Both the position numbers and the translations under genes were made by a program. The notes under the pieces are model-generated. The model was given only the letters and a program-made list of their open reading frames with translations, did not search any database and was not told where the DNA came from. Positions 26,608 through 35,199 of a stretch of 64,000 nucleotides of DNA are shown here, in pieces; positions within the stretch are counted from its first letter, which is position 1; each line of letters opens with the position of its first letter. The DNA is from Verrucomicrobiota bacterium JB022. GTDB taxonomy: Bacteria; Verrucomicrobiota; Verrucomicrobiia; Opitutales; Oceanipulchritudinaceae. Location: positions 371,218-435,217 of the forward strand of contig JAUTCQ010000012.1 in assembly GCA_030673845.1 (NCBI GenBank), read 5' to 3'.

Positions 26608-27669
26608 TTACAAGCTCGTGAGCAGGAGGACGGGCGCGAGGACCCACTTGCCGTTGGCCTCATCCCAGAGCCAGGGGAAGACGCCGGGCTCGGTGTAGAA
26701 CCAGCGCCATTCGTCCTGTCGACCGTCGTGAGCCCAGAGCCACACACCCACCCCATCGGCATCGGGCTCGGGGCGGACCCAGCCGGCGAGGGTGTAATAC
26801 CACTCGGGGCTCTCGGGCGAGCGCCAGTAGAGGCCGAACCACGGGGAGGTGTAGAAGTTCGCGTAGAGTTGCTTGCCGTCGAAGGGATCGGCAGGGAGGA
26901 CGTTGGCGCGGATGGCCACATTGTCCATCTGGGGCGAATCGGTCACATCGCCGAAGGCACCCAGCGTGGCGCGGAAATAGACCGCACCCGCGCCCTCGAG
27001 CCCGGCCAACGCGGCGGCGTCGAGGCTGTAGCTGGCAGCCTCCGGCGTCAGCGTGTGGACGATGCCGGTGTTGGTGTAATTGACCCCGTCGGCCGAGTAT
27101 TCCCAGGAGATGGTGGTGGCGCCAAACAGGGAAAGCTTGCCCGCGTAGCTCAGCGCCCAGCCGTAGCCTTCGCGCCCTGCACCGACGTTGGCCTGGAAGA
27201 CGATCTTCTGGCCCGCCATGTCGGGCGCAAAGTCGAGCATGATGCTGTTGACGAAGCCTTGGCCTTCTTCGAGCAAAAAGCTGGTCTTGCTGGTGTCGTT
27301 GAATCCCGCGCCCCATTGCGGGTGGATGGCCGCTTCGCTGTTGGCGCTCAGGTCGCCGCTGGTGGTGATGCCGCGAAAAATATCGCTGCTGTCGACGAGG
27401 GCGTCGGAGCCAAACTGGCCGCCGTAATAGAAGGTGCCGTAGTGGTATTCGTCTGGCCCGCTGAAGGCGATGGAGTTGCCGCTCTGGTCGAGGCCGCTGA
27501 AATTGGCCCACAGGTGATCGGTAAACGTGTAATCGAGGCCGATCAGCGAATAGGCAGCGTATTGGGAGAAGTCCCAACCGGCGACGAGGGTTTCTTCCGC
27601 TTGGGCGAGAGGTGTGCAGGCTGCGGCGGCACAGCAGAGCAACGTACGAAGGTGTTGGAGAGATTTCAT
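26608..27669 (-). CDS. Secreted protein, paralogue 2, with Trp-rich C-terminal module
   Basis: The 353-residue protein is a paralogue of the two flanking genes: signal peptide to about residue 24, then ETLVAGWDFSQYAAYSLIG, HYGTFYYGGQFGSDA, SFLLEEGQGFVN and SWEYSADGVNY. After about residue 270 it carries a Trp-rich module (SPWFGLYWRSPE, EWYYTLAGWVRPE, VWLWAHD, EWRWFYTEP, FPWLWDEANGKWV) aligned with that of paralogue 1. A short hydrophobic tail VLLLTSL follows. The gene has its own upstream box and its own downstream hairpin, so the paralogues are separate transcription units rather than one operon. The function is unknown; cell-surface attachment or glycan contact by the aromatic module is an inference. 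Confidence 0.8.
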   Translation of the reverse strand: MKSLQHLRTLLCCAAAACTPLAQAEETLVAGWDFSQYAAYSLIGLDYTFTDHLWANFSGLDQSGNSIAFSGPDEYHYGTFYYGGQFGSDALVDSSDIFRGITTSGDLSANSEAAIHPQWGAGFNDTSKTSFLLEEGQGFVNSIMLDFAPDMAGQKIVFQANVGAGREGYGWALSYAGKLSLFGATTISWEYSADGVNYTNTGIVHTLTPEAASYSLDAAALAGLEGAGAVYFRATLGAFGDVTDSPQMDNVAIRANVLPADPFDGKQLYANFYTSPWFGLYWRSPESPEWYYTLAGWVRPEPDADGVGVWLWAHDGRQDEWRWFYTEPGVFPWLWDEANGKWVLAPVLLLTSL

Positions 27670-27759
27670 GGTGTAGTCGGTTTGAGGCCTGCCCAGTAGT
27701 AGTAGCGAGAAGGTATCTGGAGCGGGCAGGATAAAGACTGGTCGTAACCGGGGACCATT

Positions 27760-27780
27760 TCTACCAACGCCGTCGGTTAC
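27760..27780 (-). promoter_or_regulatory. GTAAC-N8-TTGGTAGA box upstream of paralogue 2
   Basis: On the minus strand GTAAC (27776-27780), 8 bp, then TTGGTAGA (27760-27767). The spacing is identical to the boxes of paralogues 1 and 3. It is 90 bp from the start codon. Confidence 0.65.
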
Positions 27781-27813
27781 GCTTTAGTAAATTTGAAACA
27801 AGCTATAACGAAC

Positions 27814-27852
27814 AAAAAGAGAGAGCGCAGTCACAGTCGACTACGCTCTCTC
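27814..27852 (-). terminator. Rho-independent terminator after paralogue 3
   Basis: A perfect 9-bp stem GAGAGAGCG/CGCTCTCTC (27819-27827 and 27844-27852), extended by further pairing in the loop, is followed on the minus strand by TTTTTG. Confidence 0.85.
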
Positions 27853-27998
27853 ACATCGAACAGGTACTATACTGATTCAACCAACGGCAAGTGCCTTTGG
27901 GCTCTCTTCTCTCTCAGCCTTGGATCTGGCCTCGGTTGTTACTATCGATTCTCTATCACGAACCTGTGAGATGTCTCACTAACTGACTTGAACAAGGA

Positions 27999-28910
27999 TT
28001 AAGCGCTGCGTTGACGACGGCGCAGCAAAGCTAGGCCTCCCGCGAGCAGACCCGCGAAGGCGGCGTAAGTGGAGGGCTCCGGAATTCCGGGCACCGCAGA
28101 AATCGACCCCACGGAAATCGAAGCATTATCCAGGTATGGAATGATGCCCGCGCCGTAGTTGCTGAGAGTGCCGCGGATGAAAATCTGCTCCACGCCGTCG
28201 AGTTCGTCGACCTCGCTGAGGTCCACGGTAAAGCTGGTATCCAGAGCGGTGAGGTTACTCGTGACGCCCGTTCCCAGGTAGCTGGTGCCATCGAGCGAGT
28301 ATTCCCAAGCGATCGCGCTGTTGCCCCCGCTGCTCATCCCAGCGAAGGAAAAGCTCCAGTCCTCACCCAGGTTGCCTTCGCCCACATTGGCCTCAAAGAC
28401 AAAGCTTTGGCCCGCCATGGCGGCATCGAAGGCCAGTCGGTAATCGTTGACGAAGTCTTGGCCCTCTTCGGTCAGGAAGGTTACCTTCTGACTGTTACCG
28501 AAGCCGACTTGGTAGTATTCGCTGTTCGCGCCGCCGTCGTTGGAGGTGAGGCTGCCGTTATCGGTGATGCTGCGCGTGAACGCCTCGCTGGCCTGCAGCA
28601 TGACGCTGGAGCCGAATTGGCCGCCGTAGTAAAACGTGCCGTAGTGGTATTCATCGGGCCCCGTGATGCCAGAGTAGTTACCTGTGCGGTCGAGGCTGCT
28701 GAAGTTACCGTACATATTGTCGGTAAAGTCATAATTTTCCCCGACTAGGCTGTAGGCGGCATACTGGGAAAAATCCCAACCGGCGACGAGCATCTGGGCA
28801 GAAACAGCAGCCGTCGACGAGCCCGAAAGCAACAGCAGGAGGCTGATAAGTTTGTGGTTTTTCATGAGCTGATAACTGAGGGAGTGATCAATGAGCAGAA
28901 CTTGAGACAA
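27999..28910 (-). CDS. PEP-CTERM secreted protein, paralogue 3
   Basis: The 303-residue protein shares its main domain with paralogues 1 and 2 (MLVAGWDFSQYAAYSLVGENYDFTD-type start, YYGGQFGSSVML, QKVTFLTEEGQDFVNDY, AWEYSLDG). It ends with a PEP-CTERM sorting signal: PEPS motif in GIPEPSTYA, a hydrophobic segment FAGLLAGGLALL and the basic end RRRQRSA. PEP-CTERM proteins are exported and then processed by exosortase in exopolysaccharide-producing bacteria. No exosortase gene is in this window. The Trp-rich module of the other two paralogues is absent. The signal peptide may begin at the internal MKNHKL (start 28863), since the longer form has an extended N-terminus. Confidence 0.85.
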   Translation of the reverse strand: MSQVLLIDHSLSYQLMKNHKLISLLLLLSGSSTAAVSAQMLVAGWDFSQYAAYSLVGENYDFTDNMYGNFSSLDRTGNYSGITGPDEYHYGTFYYGGQFGSSVMLQASEAFTRSITDNGSLTSNDGGANSEYYQVGFGNSQKVTFLTEEGQDFVNDYRLAFDAAMAGQSFVFEANVGEGNLGEDWSFSFAGMSSGGNSAIAWEYSLDGTSYLGTGVTSNLTALDTSFTVDLSEVDELDGVEQIFIRGTLSNYGAGIIPYLDNASISVGSISAVPGIPEPSTYAAFAGLLAGGLALLRRRQRSA

Positions 28911-28987
28911 GTGGCCAAACCATCGCGCTTGAGCTACAGCACCATGTGCTTGTGTCGTCTTCTTTCGGTCGAAACCCGCGCTCAGAT

Positions 28988-29008
28988 TCTACCAACGCAG
29001 ATTGTGAC
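28988..29008 (-). promoter_or_regulatory. GTCAC-N8-TTGGTAGA box upstream of paralogue 3
   Basis: On the minus strand GTCAC (29004-29008), 8 bp, then TTGGTAGA (28988-28995). It is 77 bp from the 28910 start and further from the internal start. Confidence 0.6.
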
Positions 29009-29032
29009 GAATGCGTGAAACCGCCTTCACTT

Positions 29033-29070
29033 ATAAATAAGAGAAAGCGGCCCGCTTTGCAGCGAGCCGC
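29033..29070 (-). terminator. Rho-independent terminator after the beta-helix gene
   Basis: A 10-bp stem with one T-G pair (GCGGCTCGCT / AGCGGGCCGC, loop GCAA) is followed on the minus strand by TTTCTCTTATTT, about 50 bp after the stop at 29120. Confidence 0.75.
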
Positions 29071-29119
29071 GCCTGATGAAGATCCTGAGGCGAAAGGGGC
29101 GCAAAGCCCCTCTTGGCGC

Positions 29120-30682
29120 TTAGTTCGCGAGGAAGCCGCGCTTGTTGGCCGCCGTCCAGCCAGTCGTCCAGAGAGCGCCGGAGGGGGCGAAAGCACCGCG
29201 ATAGCTGACGTCGGTGAAGAAGCCGCCACCCAGCTCGGAGCAAGAGGGGTTGAAGTAGGCCGGCAGGTTGCCGGTCGGGCGCGGGTTGAGCGTAGCCGAG
29301 CCGTTGTAGTTCTGGTCTTCGCCCGTCAGCGAGAAGCTGGCCGGGTTGGTGAAGGTGCTGCCGCCATTGGCGAGAGCGGTCAAGGCGGCGCCACTGGGGG
29401 CCGTGACATCGCTCATGGTGAAGCAGCCCACACCGAGGGTGCCGGCGGTGGCGTTGTCCGCCGAGGTGAAGGGCGAGAGGCCGGAATTGGCCACTTCCAG
29501 TGCCACGGAGCTACCGGTGTTCACGGTAATGGAATTCACGAGCCAGCCGTTGAAGCCGTTGCGCATCTGGATGCGGCCCTTGTCGGTCGTGGTTTGCGTA
29601 GCGGCGGAGCTAGCAGGCAGATCGGAGCCGACCACCGTCATGTTGTAGACGAAGGGATAGGAGAAGGGCACCGGGCGACCGTCGGCATTGATCGTCACAT
29701 CGCCGCCGCGCTCGGAGCTGTCCTCACCGTCCCACTCGCCGGCCTTGTCGCCACTGGCGGAGCCGAAGGGGTCGCCGTCCGTCTCGGTAAAGTAGGGCAT
29801 CACCGCAAAGAGAAACTGAGCTTTGCCCGTGTAGCCTTGGTCGAAGTCGAACTGGTCGTCCCCTGCAAACACCACGGAGATATTCTTGATGTTGACGGTG
29901 CCGCCGAAGATTTCCAGACCGTCATCGAAGGTGCTGTAGATGTCGATAAACTCGACCGTCGTGCCCGCGCCAACGCCCGCGAGAGTGAGGCCGTTGAGCT
30001 CGTTGGCCACATCCAGCTCGTCACCGCCGTGGCGGATCGAGATGTAGCGCAGGATGCCGGAGTCGTCGTTGGGGTCGAAACCGCCGAACTCGGTGTCGGC
30101 CGTTTGCGGGGCAATGCCCTCGATGTTGCCGATACCGGCCAGGATGTCACCGCCGGCACCCGTGCCGGTGCCGAGGTTGGTCGGAGCGCTACCGAGCACC
30201 ACGAGACCGCCCCAGAGGCTGACGTTACCGTTGCCGTTGCCGTCGAGCGGAGCGAGCGGGCTGTTCAGCGGATCCTGGTCGAGGAAGTCGCTGGCCTGGT
30301 TGTGGATGCTGGGGTTGAAGCGGGTGTAGTTGCCAAGGCTACCATCAGCAACGCTGTCGTTGTTCACGTCGACAGCCGCGGTGGTGAAAATGACCGGGTT
30401 GGTCGAATTACCTTGGGCGTTGATGCGGCCCGTCTTCGTCACGAGCAGCGACCCGGGAGCGGTGGAGCCGGTGCGGGGTTGGCCACGCACGATCGTGCCA
30501 GCCTGAATCGTCAGGGTAGCGCCATTCTTCACATAGATGGGCCCTTCAAGGATGTAGGGGGCGCCAGAGGAGTTCCAGGTAGTGTTGCTGGTGATATCGC
30601 CGCTCACGATGGTGTAAGCGGAAGCCGAAGTGGCGAGAGAGGAAACCGCCGCGAGGGCGAGGAGGCAGGAGGTGTATTTCAT
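29120..30682 (-). CDS. Secreted right-handed beta-helix protein
   Basis: The 520-residue protein has a signal peptide (about 1-22, cleavage after TSASA) and a repetitive Gly/Asn/Thr-rich sequence predicted to form a parallel beta-helix: LEGPIYVKNGATLTIQAGTIVRG, GGLVVLGSAPTN, ILRYISIRHGGDEL and FDDGLEIFGGTVNIKNI. It ends with VSYRGAFAPSG and WTTGWTAANKRGF, a C-terminal pattern I associate with secreted proteins encoded beside TonB receptors in several phyla. No lyase active site could be assigned. It has its own upstream box of the same type as the receptor gene next to it. A role in substrate capture or surface structure for that receptor is an inference. Confidence 0.75.
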   Translation of the reverse strand: MKYTSCLLALAAVSSLATSASAYTIVSGDITSNTTWNSSGAPYILEGPIYVKNGATLTIQAGTIVRGQPRTGSTAPGSLLVTKTGRINAQGNSTNPVIFTTAAVDVNNDSVADGSLGNYTRFNPSIHNQASDFLDQDPLNSPLAPLDGNGNGNVSLWGGLVVLGSAPTNLGTGTGAGGDILAGIGNIEGIAPQTADTEFGGFDPNDDSGILRYISIRHGGDELDVANELNGLTLAGVGAGTTVEFIDIYSTFDDGLEIFGGTVNIKNISVVFAGDDQFDFDQGYTGKAQFLFAVMPYFTETDGDPFGSASGDKAGEWDGEDSSERGGDVTINADGRPVPFSYPFVYNMTVVGSDLPASSAATQTTTDKGRIQMRNGFNGWLVNSITVNTGSSVALEVANSGLSPFTSADNATAGTLGVGCFTMSDVTAPSGAALTALANGGSTFTNPASFSLTGEDQNYNGSATLNPRPTGNLPAYFNPSCSELGGGFFTDVSYRGAFAPSGALWTTGWTAANKRGFLAN

Positions 30683-30795
30683 AGGTGTCGGTAGTTGCTG
30701 CGTTATATTTAATTACAACGTTTCTAGGATTCGTCCGCACTTGATCGTTATAGACCTTGATACGAACACTCATGAGTCGACAAACCGCCCCAACA

Positions 30796-30816
30796 TCTAC
30801 CATTACAGCCTGTGAC
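30796..30816 (-). promoter_or_regulatory. GTCAC-N8-ATGGTAGA box upstream of the beta-helix gene
   Basis: On the minus strand GTCAC (30812-30816), 8 bp, then ATGGTAGA (30796-30803). One base differs from the other boxes (A for the first T). It is 113 bp from the start codon. Confidence 0.55.
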
Positions 30817-30943
30817 GTTTAGGCAAAACCAGCGGATTAATACACAAACCTTTGCCATATGGACACTACAGAATCAGCAGGACATGGGAAACTTCTTTTG
30901 TGCTTCAATTATGACAATTTCAAAGATCTTTCTGACCGTCCGT

Positions 30944-30973
30944 AAAAAAAGGCGATCTCTATCTGAGATCGCC
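30944..30973 (-). terminator. Rho-independent terminator after the STN receptor gene
   Basis: A perfect 9-bp stem GGCGATCTC/GAGATCGCC (30951-30959 and 30965-30973) is followed on the minus strand by seven T. It isolates the receptor from the beta-helix gene. The rest of the 30683-31006 gap has the box described separately and no gene. Confidence 0.9.
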
Positions 30974-31006
30974 CTTCTACCAACCCATCTTATTCTGAGG
31001 TTTTGG

Positions 31007-34000
31007 CTAAAACTCGTAGGTCAGCGAGATGGAATAGTCGCGCCCCACTCGGTAGGTGCGTTTATGATAGTCTCGTATCGTCATATAAGGGTCGTAAGTC
31101 AACTTGCGCTCGCTGTCGGTCAGGTTCTTGACGCTAAAGCTCAGGTGCAGTGTTTCCCGGAGCCGCTGACGGATGGCAAAATCGAGTTCATAGAAGCTGT
31201 CATCATACTCACCATGGACCCCTCCAGTAACGGGCCCCTCCACGCTGAGGACATTACTGATCGCGTTGTAAGCAATGGTCACGCGGGTGCCAGTCGATTT
31301 ATTATCGTAGGTCACGTCCACATTCGCAATCCACTCCGGCTGGTCGTAAAGGCGCCTCTCGGTCCGTGGGCCCTGAAACGGTGCATCGCTTGGAGGCCGA
31401 ATATTTGAAGGAGCATTGCGGTACCAATTCCCCCGGTTAGAGGTAGCGATATCCAGGATCGATTGTGGAACCCCCACCACCGCATCAATATAGGTATAAT
31501 TTCCTCCCAGACTGAAGTCGTTTAGAAAATCGACACGCAAAAAATTCAGCTGCTTCCGGAATTCGATCTCTACGCCCCGCAAGTATGCCGTGTTGGGATT
31601 ATTGATCCAAGTGTGCACGTTGTCATAGGCACCTGCAGAGAGCTGGACCCGTTCAATTGGCCGGTCGACTTCTTTATAAAAGAAGCTTGTAGCCACCAGA
31701 TCGCCCGTCACCTGATCGACGTATTCGATCCGGAAATCGGTGCTTCGGACGTCTGAGGTCTCGAGTTGGGCGTTACCAAGCGTGATTTCGAGTTCGTCTG
31801 GAACAAAGGCGAAGTAGCCGGTATATTCACGAAAGGAAGGTCGCGCGACGGTCTCGTTATACTGCAACCGAATCGCCCAGCCTTGCCACGGACGAAATGC
31901 CGCTCCAACTGAGGGCAGGAGAAACGTTCGATCGATTGATCCTGCAACGTAGGTTCCATCCTCCCCCGGGCCGAAGTCGAAAAGTTGGGCGAGTCCAGAT
32001 CCGCTATCATCCACGAAAAGCCCCTCCACCGTGCGAATTCTATCCTCCGGATAGCGCGTGTCGCTGGCCATCTGGATCTTCTCCGCACGAAAGCCAAGAA
32101 TTAGATCTACCTTTTCTTTCCAGGTAAATACAATCTGCCCAAATCCTGCTTTCAGGTCGCGGGAGGCATCCGCATCTGCGTCATAATTACTGGAAGATGG
32201 CCGGTAGCTCGCACCGGCACTCGGTAGATAAAGGTCTTCGGGGTCGTCTGCAGTGTTACCAGCCCGGAAAAGCGAACGCCCTGTCAAGACCGCGCGCTCG
32301 GATTCATCACTCGAAACACCCGCCAGCACCGTTGCCGAAAACGCCGGAGAAAGCTCCCATTCCCCGTCCACTTGGATGCGGGCGAAATCCTGCTCTTCGT
32401 CCGTAAAGCGCCAACTGCGGTAGTTGTTGCTATTTTGGTCAACGTTCTGGAAAACACGGAATTTATTCACCGAAGGATCGAAAATGTATTCGGCCGACCG
32501 TGCATCCGGCTCATCCGTCTGAGTCTTGCTACGGCTGAGTGTCCAGGAAATCTCTAATGGGCGCGATCCCCAGCCCGGTATGGCGTGGTCTCCCAGGAGT
32601 TGCAAGCTGGTCAGCTTTCGCTCCTCATAATAGAGCAGATCCCAGTAGTAATCATTGTAAATACCACGTTCGATGTCATCGAGGACCAAGGTGCGAAACA
32701 GGCCATCCCAACCGTGTTCGTCATGGGATCGCTCTTCGTTCTCGTATTCAAAGCGGCCGTTCTCGTATTTTGCGACGCTGTCCTCACCCGCCTGACTATG
32801 GAACAGGTTGAGTGTCAGGCGGTGATTGGCCTTCGCATCCAAGTCCAGCTGGACGGCTCCCAGAGCAGTGAGATCCACGCTCGCTTTGGATTGAGTGACG
32901 TCATAGCGCGGGCCGTGAGGGGTCATCGTGCCATACCAGGTCTCGAAGTAGGAGTCTCCCTCGCTATCACGTCTGAAGCCTGGCACGTAATTTCTCGTCT
33001 GGTAGCTGCCGTCGGTCGTCTTGTAAGAGCTGTCGTAGCCGATGGTGACCATTGCTCGGGCGCGCCTTCCCAGGAGATCGAAGCCGCCTCCTCCACTGGC
33101 AAGGAAGCTGAGCCCGGGCGGTGGGCTCTCGTGTTGCGCCACCAGATCGATTCCTTCCGGCAACACGATCTCATATCCCTCGCTGTCCCAGATAATTTCT
33201 CTATCGAGCTCCAGGAAACCCGCCACATTGGGCCGGAAGACATCCATTGCGCGGTCTTTTGTGCCCATCGCCCAGGAGTCACTGCGACCGGGGTTGGTGT
33301 AGGTCACGTAATCGCGCTGGGCACGATCGTTGAAGCGGGTGCCGAAGCTGATGGAGCCGAAGGGCTGGTCGGGAATCTCCGTGGTGATGATATTGATGAA
33401 GCCACCGGCGGCGTTGCTGGGGGCCTCTGGGGAAAAGGTCTTCGAGACCTCCAGGCGGCTCACGATGTCCGACGAAAACAGATCGAGGTGCACCCCCTGC
33501 TTTTCCGGGTCGGCGCTGGGCACAGGCACGCCGTTGACCAGCGTGGCGCTGTAGCGCTCGGACAGGCCGCGGATAACCGCAAAGCGGCCTTCGATCACGT
33601 TGACCCCTGCTACCCGCGCAATCGCCTCGCTCATATCGCTGGCGGCGTAGCGCGAAATGTCTTCGGAAGACATCAGGTTCTGGAACTTCACGTCTTGCAT
33701 GCGCAGCTCCAGTGCGCCGACGTCTTCGTCGTATTCGTTCTCAACCGCAAAACTGTCGAGGCGGAAGGTCTCCAGCGCCGGTTCTGCGGGCACGTCCTGG
33801 GCCGCAGCGGCATTCTGCTCGGGCCGACGCACGACGTCTTCCGGGGTGAGCGGGCGCATCACAATCTGTCCATTCATGCGCTGGAAAACGACACCCGCCT
33901 GCTCCGACGCCTGCCAGAACAACTCGGCGAGGCTCAGAGGGCGCCCTACCGGCAGCTGCAGTCGAGCGTCGAGCGGTACTTCGCCCGTCTTGTAGGCAAA

Positions 34001-34276
34001 CTTGTAGCGCGTCTGCCCTTCGCACGCGGCCAGGAACTCCCGCAGCGAAATTTCCGCGTTTTCAAAGCGCACCGTAGCCTCCACCAGCGCCTGATCCTGC
34101 TGGTAGGCAAACGTCTCCGCCTGCAGGATCGGCGGCAGCAGCAGGAGGCCTACAACAGCGCTACGAAGGGTCGTCCAGAGCCACGCGCCGCAGCGGCCTC
34201 GAGCCGAAAAACTGGAGCGCCTTTGATGACAAAAATCTATGTTCACAAACAGTCCTTGCATGAGTGTGGTTAGCAC
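31007..34276 (-). CDS. TonB-dependent receptor with N-terminal STN signalling domain
   Basis: The protein (1,089 residues) has a late signal peptide (hydrophobic core VVGLLLLPPILQA, ending near residue 53), then a secretin/TonB short N-terminal (STN) domain of about 75 residues (VRFENAEISLREFLAACEG to GQIVMRPL). A plug domain follows with IARVAGVNVIEGRFAVIRGL and SNAAGGFINIITTEIPD, then a beta-barrel ending YSISLTYEF. STN domains signal ligand binding to a periplasmic FecR-type anti-sigma factor. The ECF sigma gene is immediately upstream on the same strand and fecR is divergent, giving a complete surface-signalling trio. The ligand is unknown. A start at the second Met (34261) is possible. 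Confidence 0.92.
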   Translation of the reverse strand: MLTTLMQGLFVNIDFCHQRRSSFSARGRCGAWLWTTLRSAVVGLLLLPPILQAETFAYQQDQALVEATVRFENAEISLREFLAACEGQTRYKFAYKTGEVPLDARLQLPVGRPLSLAELFWQASEQAGVVFQRMNGQIVMRPLTPEDVVRRPEQNAAAAQDVPAEPALETFRLDSFAVENEYDEDVGALELRMQDVKFQNLMSSEDISRYAASDMSEAIARVAGVNVIEGRFAVIRGLSERYSATLVNGVPVPSADPEKQGVHLDLFSSDIVSRLEVSKTFSPEAPSNAAGGFINIITTEIPDQPFGSISFGTRFNDRAQRDYVTYTNPGRSDSWAMGTKDRAMDVFRPNVAGFLELDREIIWDSEGYEIVLPEGIDLVAQHESPPPGLSFLASGGGGFDLLGRRARAMVTIGYDSSYKTTDGSYQTRNYVPGFRRDSEGDSYFETWYGTMTPHGPRYDVTQSKASVDLTALGAVQLDLDAKANHRLTLNLFHSQAGEDSVAKYENGRFEYENEERSHDEHGWDGLFRTLVLDDIERGIYNDYYWDLLYYEERKLTSLQLLGDHAIPGWGSRPLEISWTLSRSKTQTDEPDARSAEYIFDPSVNKFRVFQNVDQNSNNYRSWRFTDEEQDFARIQVDGEWELSPAFSATVLAGVSSDESERAVLTGRSLFRAGNTADDPEDLYLPSAGASYRPSSSNYDADADASRDLKAGFGQIVFTWKEKVDLILGFRAEKIQMASDTRYPEDRIRTVEGLFVDDSGSGLAQLFDFGPGEDGTYVAGSIDRTFLLPSVGAAFRPWQGWAIRLQYNETVARPSFREYTGYFAFVPDELEITLGNAQLETSDVRSTDFRIEYVDQVTGDLVATSFFYKEVDRPIERVQLSAGAYDNVHTWINNPNTAYLRGVEIEFRKQLNFLRVDFLNDFSLGGNYTYIDAVVGVPQSILDIATSNRGNWYRNAPSNIRPPSDAPFQGPRTERRLYDQPEWIANVDVTYDNKSTGTRVTIAYNAISNVLSVEGPVTGGVHGEYDDSFYELDFAIRQRLRETLHLSFSVKNLTDSERKLTYDPYMTIRDYHKRTYRVGRDYSISLTYEF

Positions 34277-34302
34277 TCCAAGGACGTCACTGAGTGATGC
34301 AA

Positions 34303-34323
34303 TCTACCAAGGGGGCGGGTTAC
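34303..34323 (-). promoter_or_regulatory. GTAAC-N8-TTGGTAGA box upstream of the STN receptor
   Basis: On the minus strand GTAAC (34319-34323), 8 bp, then TTGGTAGA (34303-34310), only 26 bp from the receptor start and inside the 85-bp gap after the sigma-factor gene. It would allow the receptor to be controlled by the adjacent sigma factor. Confidence 0.65.
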
Positions 34324-34361
34324 ATTACGGCAACAACTGGTCGTAACGTAGTGCCTGCGCT

Positions 34362-34955
34362 TCAGCTCAAGATCTCGCGCAGACGGGGCAGCTCGGGGGC
34401 GATCTGTTTCATCGCGAGCACCATATGGTTTTGCACCGTGCGCTCGGAAATGCCCATCACGCGGGCGATTTCGCGGTAGCGCATGCCTTCGAAGCGGTTG
34501 AGGCGGAACACGAGGCGGCGCTGCACAGGCATGGCCTCCAGCAAGGCCTGGATTTCCTGGTCGAGCTCCTGGTAAACGCCCGCCCCGGGTAGCTCGTGCT
34601 CCGCCGGCAGCGTTTCGTGGTTCACATGGTCGAGCGATGTCACCGGCTCACGCCGGCAGAACCGCACGAGGTCGATCGACTGGTTCTTCACGGCGGTGAA
34701 GAGGTAGGTCTTGAGCGTCTTCTGGATCGAGAGCAGCTTGCGGCGCGTCCACAAGGTTTGGAAGACGTTGGCGACGGCTTCTTCCGCCAAATCGCGCCGC
34801 TGCACGATCGTGTAGGCAAATCGGGCCAGCGGTTGGTAATAGCGGGTAAAGATGGCCCGGAGCGCTTCTTCATTACCGGAGGCGAGCAGCTCGACCAAAA
34901 CTTCGTCCGTCAGCGTCTGCTGAGCGTGGTTCCGTTTCTCCAAAGCTTCCTTCAT
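34362..34955 (-). CDS. ECF-family RNA polymerase sigma factor (FecI-like)
   Basis: The protein has 197 residues from the ATG at 34955 (MKEALEKRN); a longer reading from 35024 adds 23 residues without sigma similarity. Region 2 is visible as LLASGNEEALRAIFTRYYQPLARFAYTIV with AEEAVANVFQTLW, and region 4 as LLEAMPVQRRLVFRLNRFEGMRYREIARVMGISERTVQNHM, a helix-turn-helix that reads the -35 element. No anti-sigma-like extension is present. It is encoded directly upstream of the STN receptor and divergently from fecR, so it should be held by that FecR and released on receptor signalling. It is the best candidate for reading the six boxes in this region. Confidence 0.93.
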   Translation of the reverse strand: MKEALEKRNHAQQTLTDEVLVELLASGNEEALRAIFTRYYQPLARFAYTIVQRRDLAEEAVANVFQTLWTRRKLLSIQKTLKTYLFTAVKNQSIDLVRFCRREPVTSLDHVNHETLPAEHELPGAGVYQELDQEIQALLEAMPVQRRLVFRLNRFEGMRYREIARVMGISERTVQNHMVLAMKQIAPELPRLREILS

Positions 34956-35139
34956 AGGAGGGGAAATGGGGGGTTCGTGAGGAAAAAGGGCAGCGAAAGC
35001 CCTGAGGCTCCCGCACAGGCCCAACGGCTTGCAGGCAAGGGCAAGCAGGCCTTGTTTCGGCTCTATGATCAGCGAGACGGGTATGCTCCGGTCAATCGCA
35101 ATCGCTTTAGCCGTCGAATTGTCACATCGCCACGCAAAT

Positions 35140-35161
35140 GTAACACGGAGCCGTTGGTAGA
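35140..35161 (+). promoter_or_regulatory. GTAAC-N9-TTGGTAGA box upstream of fecR
   Basis: GTAAC (35140-35144) is followed after 9 bp by TTGGTAGA (35154-35161), 38 bp before the fecR start. The spacer is one base longer than at the other five sites. It would place fecR and the downstream TonB operon in the same regulon. Confidence 0.6.
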
Positions 35162-35199
35162 TCGCCCGGCAAGTTGTCGACCTCTCCCAAAATACGCCG

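Larger units (their letters stand above)
27670..27998. other. Intergenic region between paralogues 2 and 3
   Basis: The 329-bp gap has the terminator of paralogue 3 (27814-27852) and the regulatory box of paralogue 2 (27760-27780). I see no coding potential. A GGTTACGACCAG stretch (minus strand, about 27739-27750) recurs partly upstream of the STN receptor, but at a different position relative to the box. Confidence 0.7.

Noticed and set aside
30976-30996. A further TTGGTAGA (minus strand, 30976-30983) after the STN receptor stop
   Set aside because: At the 8-bp distance the sequence is AGAAT, not GTMAC, and it lies next to a terminator rather than a start codon.
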